A stretch of 64,000 nucleotides of DNA, from assembly GCF_001761325.1 (NCBI RefSeq), contig NZ_CP017478.1, forward strand, positions 1,447,501-1,511,500. The letters are read 5' to 3'. Source of the DNA: Urechidicola croceus (GTDB lineage: Bacteria; Bacteroidota; Bacteroidia; Flavobacteriales; Flavobacteriaceae). Numbering within the stretch: position 1 is the first letter of the stretch; every line of letters begins with the position of its first letter. The notes below the pieces were generated by a model, which did not search any database, was not told the origin of the DNA, and saw only the letters and a program-made list of their open reading frames with translations. A program made the translations under genes and the position numbers. Below are positions 62,802-64,000 of the stretch, in pieces.

Positions 62802-64000
62802 TTAATCAGGAATAGGAATATTGATATAAATTCTAGTACCAGTTTTATTAGATGATTTTATATCAAAAATACCTTTCATCATTTTTATTCTAGCATCAAT
62901 TTGACTTAACCCCAAACCATCTTTTTGAGTTATTTCATTAATATCAAAACCTTCACCATCATCAAAAATAATAATTTGTAGTTTACCATTAGATTGCTCT
63001 AATTTAATAGTTGCATTATTAGCATTACTATGCTTTAAAATATTATTAATTAATTCTTCTATAATATTGTGTACTTTAATTTCAAAACTTTGTTGATATC
63101 TACCTATGTTTTTTGATTCACTAGAAAAATTTAATTCAGAATTTGAATATTTTTCGCACAAGTCTTCAACAGCAGAGTTAACCCCAAATCTTAACAAGAC
63201 TGAAGAAATTAACTTGTGCGATAAATCTCTTATTTTATCAGTTGCTTCATTTATTATTACCTGAGATTTTGAAATCTCTTTTGGTGCTTTTTCTTTTAAT
63301 TCTGTTTGTGCAGCCTGCAGGTGCATACTAGCAGATGACAATAAGGTGCTAACACTATCATGTAAAATTTCAGCTATATGCTTTCTTTCTGATTCTTTTG
63401 CATCTATTGTAGCGTTTAAAATTTTAATCTGAGATTCATTTTGCAATTGCTCTATTTTACGCTGTTGTAGTAATTTTTGTTGTTGATATTCTAACTTTAA
63501 ATTCTTTTTTTTCAACCTATGATCCCTATACATCAACCATAAAAAACCTAATAATATACATGACACAATACCAGATACATATAACCACATCTCGGCTTTT
63601 TCTCTTTTTACAGCTTCAGTTTCTGCAAGTTTATCTTTTTCTAAACTATTGTATTTAGCCTCAATAGTATTAACTTTACTTTCTAGGTTTTCAGTAATTA
63701 ATTCCTTTTCTATAGTTGTACTTTCAAACAAATAGTCATAAGCTTCTTGGTGTTTGCCTTGCATATAAAACACTTGCGAAATATTATCTAAAGTTATTGC
63801 TTTAATTTCTTTTGCTTTTAATTCTTTTTTATCTTTTAAAAGATCATAAGCTTCAAAGTAATATTTATTAGCTTTAATTAAATTATTACTATACATATTA
63901 ATTGAACCTAAATTAGACAAAACTCCAGCTATTTTAAGAACATCATTCTTGTTTTTAAGAAGTTCTAAAGCTTTCAAACCATAACTTTCTGCTTTTTCAA
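62802..64000 (-). CDS. TPR-containing NarX-type histidine kinase, cut by window end
   Basis: At least 399 residues; the frame is still open at 64000 (EKAESYGLKALELL), so the N-terminus is missing and the TTG at 63977 is not a real start. TPR-like repeats (about the first 120 residues shown), one membrane helix (WLYVSGIVSCILLGFLWLMY), a coiled coil, HisKA_3 with phospho-His in AEILHDSVSTLL, and HATPase with DDGEGF and GLGLSQI. A common Bacteroidota kinase type with a LuxR- or LytTR-type partner, which would lie beyond the window. Confidence 0.9.
   Translation of the reverse strand, partial: EKAESYGLKALELLKNKNDVLKIAGVLSNLGSINMYSNNLIKANKYYFEAYDLLKDKKELKAKEIKAITLDNISQVFYMQGKHQEAYDYLFESTTIEKELITENLESKVNTIEAKYNSLEKDKLAETEAVKREKAEMWLYVSGIVSCILLGFLWLMYRDHRLKKKNLKLEYQQQKLLQQRKIEQLQNESQIKILNATIDAKESERKHIAEILHDSVSTLLSSASMHLQAAQTELKEKAPKEISKSQVIINEATDKIRDLSHKLISSVLLRFGVNSAVEDLCEKYSNSELNFSSESKNIGRYQQSFEIKVHNIIEELINNILKHSNANNATIKLEQSNGKLQIIIFDDGEGFDINEITQKDGLGLSQIDARIKMMKGIFDIKSSNKTGTRIYINIPIPD

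Noticed and set aside
62802-63977. Kinase gene beginning at TTG 63977
   Set aside because: The frame stays open to the window end and encodes more TPR-like sequence, so the gene is truncated by the window.

Overview
The window is a stretch of a chromosome from a member of the Bacteroidota, almost certainly the family Flavobacteriaceae. The evidence is a low-GC genome, a flavobacterial-looking 16S 5' half, promoters of the Bacteroidota type (TTG about 19 bases upstream of TAnnTTTG), almost no Shine-Dalgarno sequences, and family markers such as type III and type II glutamine synthetases, BlaI/BlaR1 pairs, DUF4197, DUF4136, DUF1684 and DUF5522. The genus cannot be fixed from sequence reading alone. 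No phage, insertion sequence, CRISPR array or other mobile element was seen.

Region 1 (1-1168) is the 5' end of a 16S rRNA gene on the minus strand, with three tandem promoter-like units upstream. Region 2 (1169-21463) is one large nitrate/nitrite assimilation locus. It holds a nitrate reductase fused to its own flavin reductase and [2Fe-2S] modules, a rubredoxin-tailed NiR/SiR-like partner, a NarL-type regulator, an outer-membrane beta-barrel, an NrtABCD-type ABC importer, a Crp/Fnr regulator, a NarK-type transporter, siroheme methyltransferase, nirB, nirD, a DUF4202 protein and a NarX-like sensor kinase. Nearly every promoter in this locus carries the palindrome TACGTA-N4/5-TACGTA or a degenerate copy, so the whole pathway looks like a single regulon. 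The likely flow is: porin, then ABC importer or NarK, then nitrate reductase, then NirBD with siroheme, giving ammonium.

Region 3 (21540-28724) holds translation genes (thrS, infC with an AUA start, rpmI, rplT, prfA), a secreted metallo-hydrolase, purM and a small secreted peptide behind an odd G-rich segment. Region 4 (28725-32126) carries divergent type III and type II glutamine synthetases around paired CCCCTA/TAGGGG elements, which is the ammonium-assimilation step. Region 5 (32206-35650) has a cation antiporter, an autoregulated BlaI/BlaR1 pair, a 49-residue protein and tRNA-Arg. Region 6 (35717-43738) is a two-armed stress-type cluster around a TetR-like gene: an SDR-DUF2867 protein, flavin reductase and UbiB-like kinase on one side, and a PTPS homologue, FolE, SDR, glutathione peroxidase, TspO, an SRPBCC protein and a CIA30 protein on the other.

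Region 7 (43739-64000) is mostly housekeeping: M28 peptidase, clpS, prmA, tpiA, an orphan OppB permease, pyrF, lipoproteins, an 11-cysteine metallothionein-like peptide next to a SigZ-type sigma factor, an MFS transporter, crcB, a DoxX-like protein, DUF1599, LOG, folP, cdaA, an ABC exporter, truA, a phosphoesterase and a TPR histidine kinase cut by the window edge. Several genes (35355-35504, 52716-52817, 50573-50743, 28266-28439, 43855-43983 and the infC N-terminus) are easy to miss because they are short or use a rare start.
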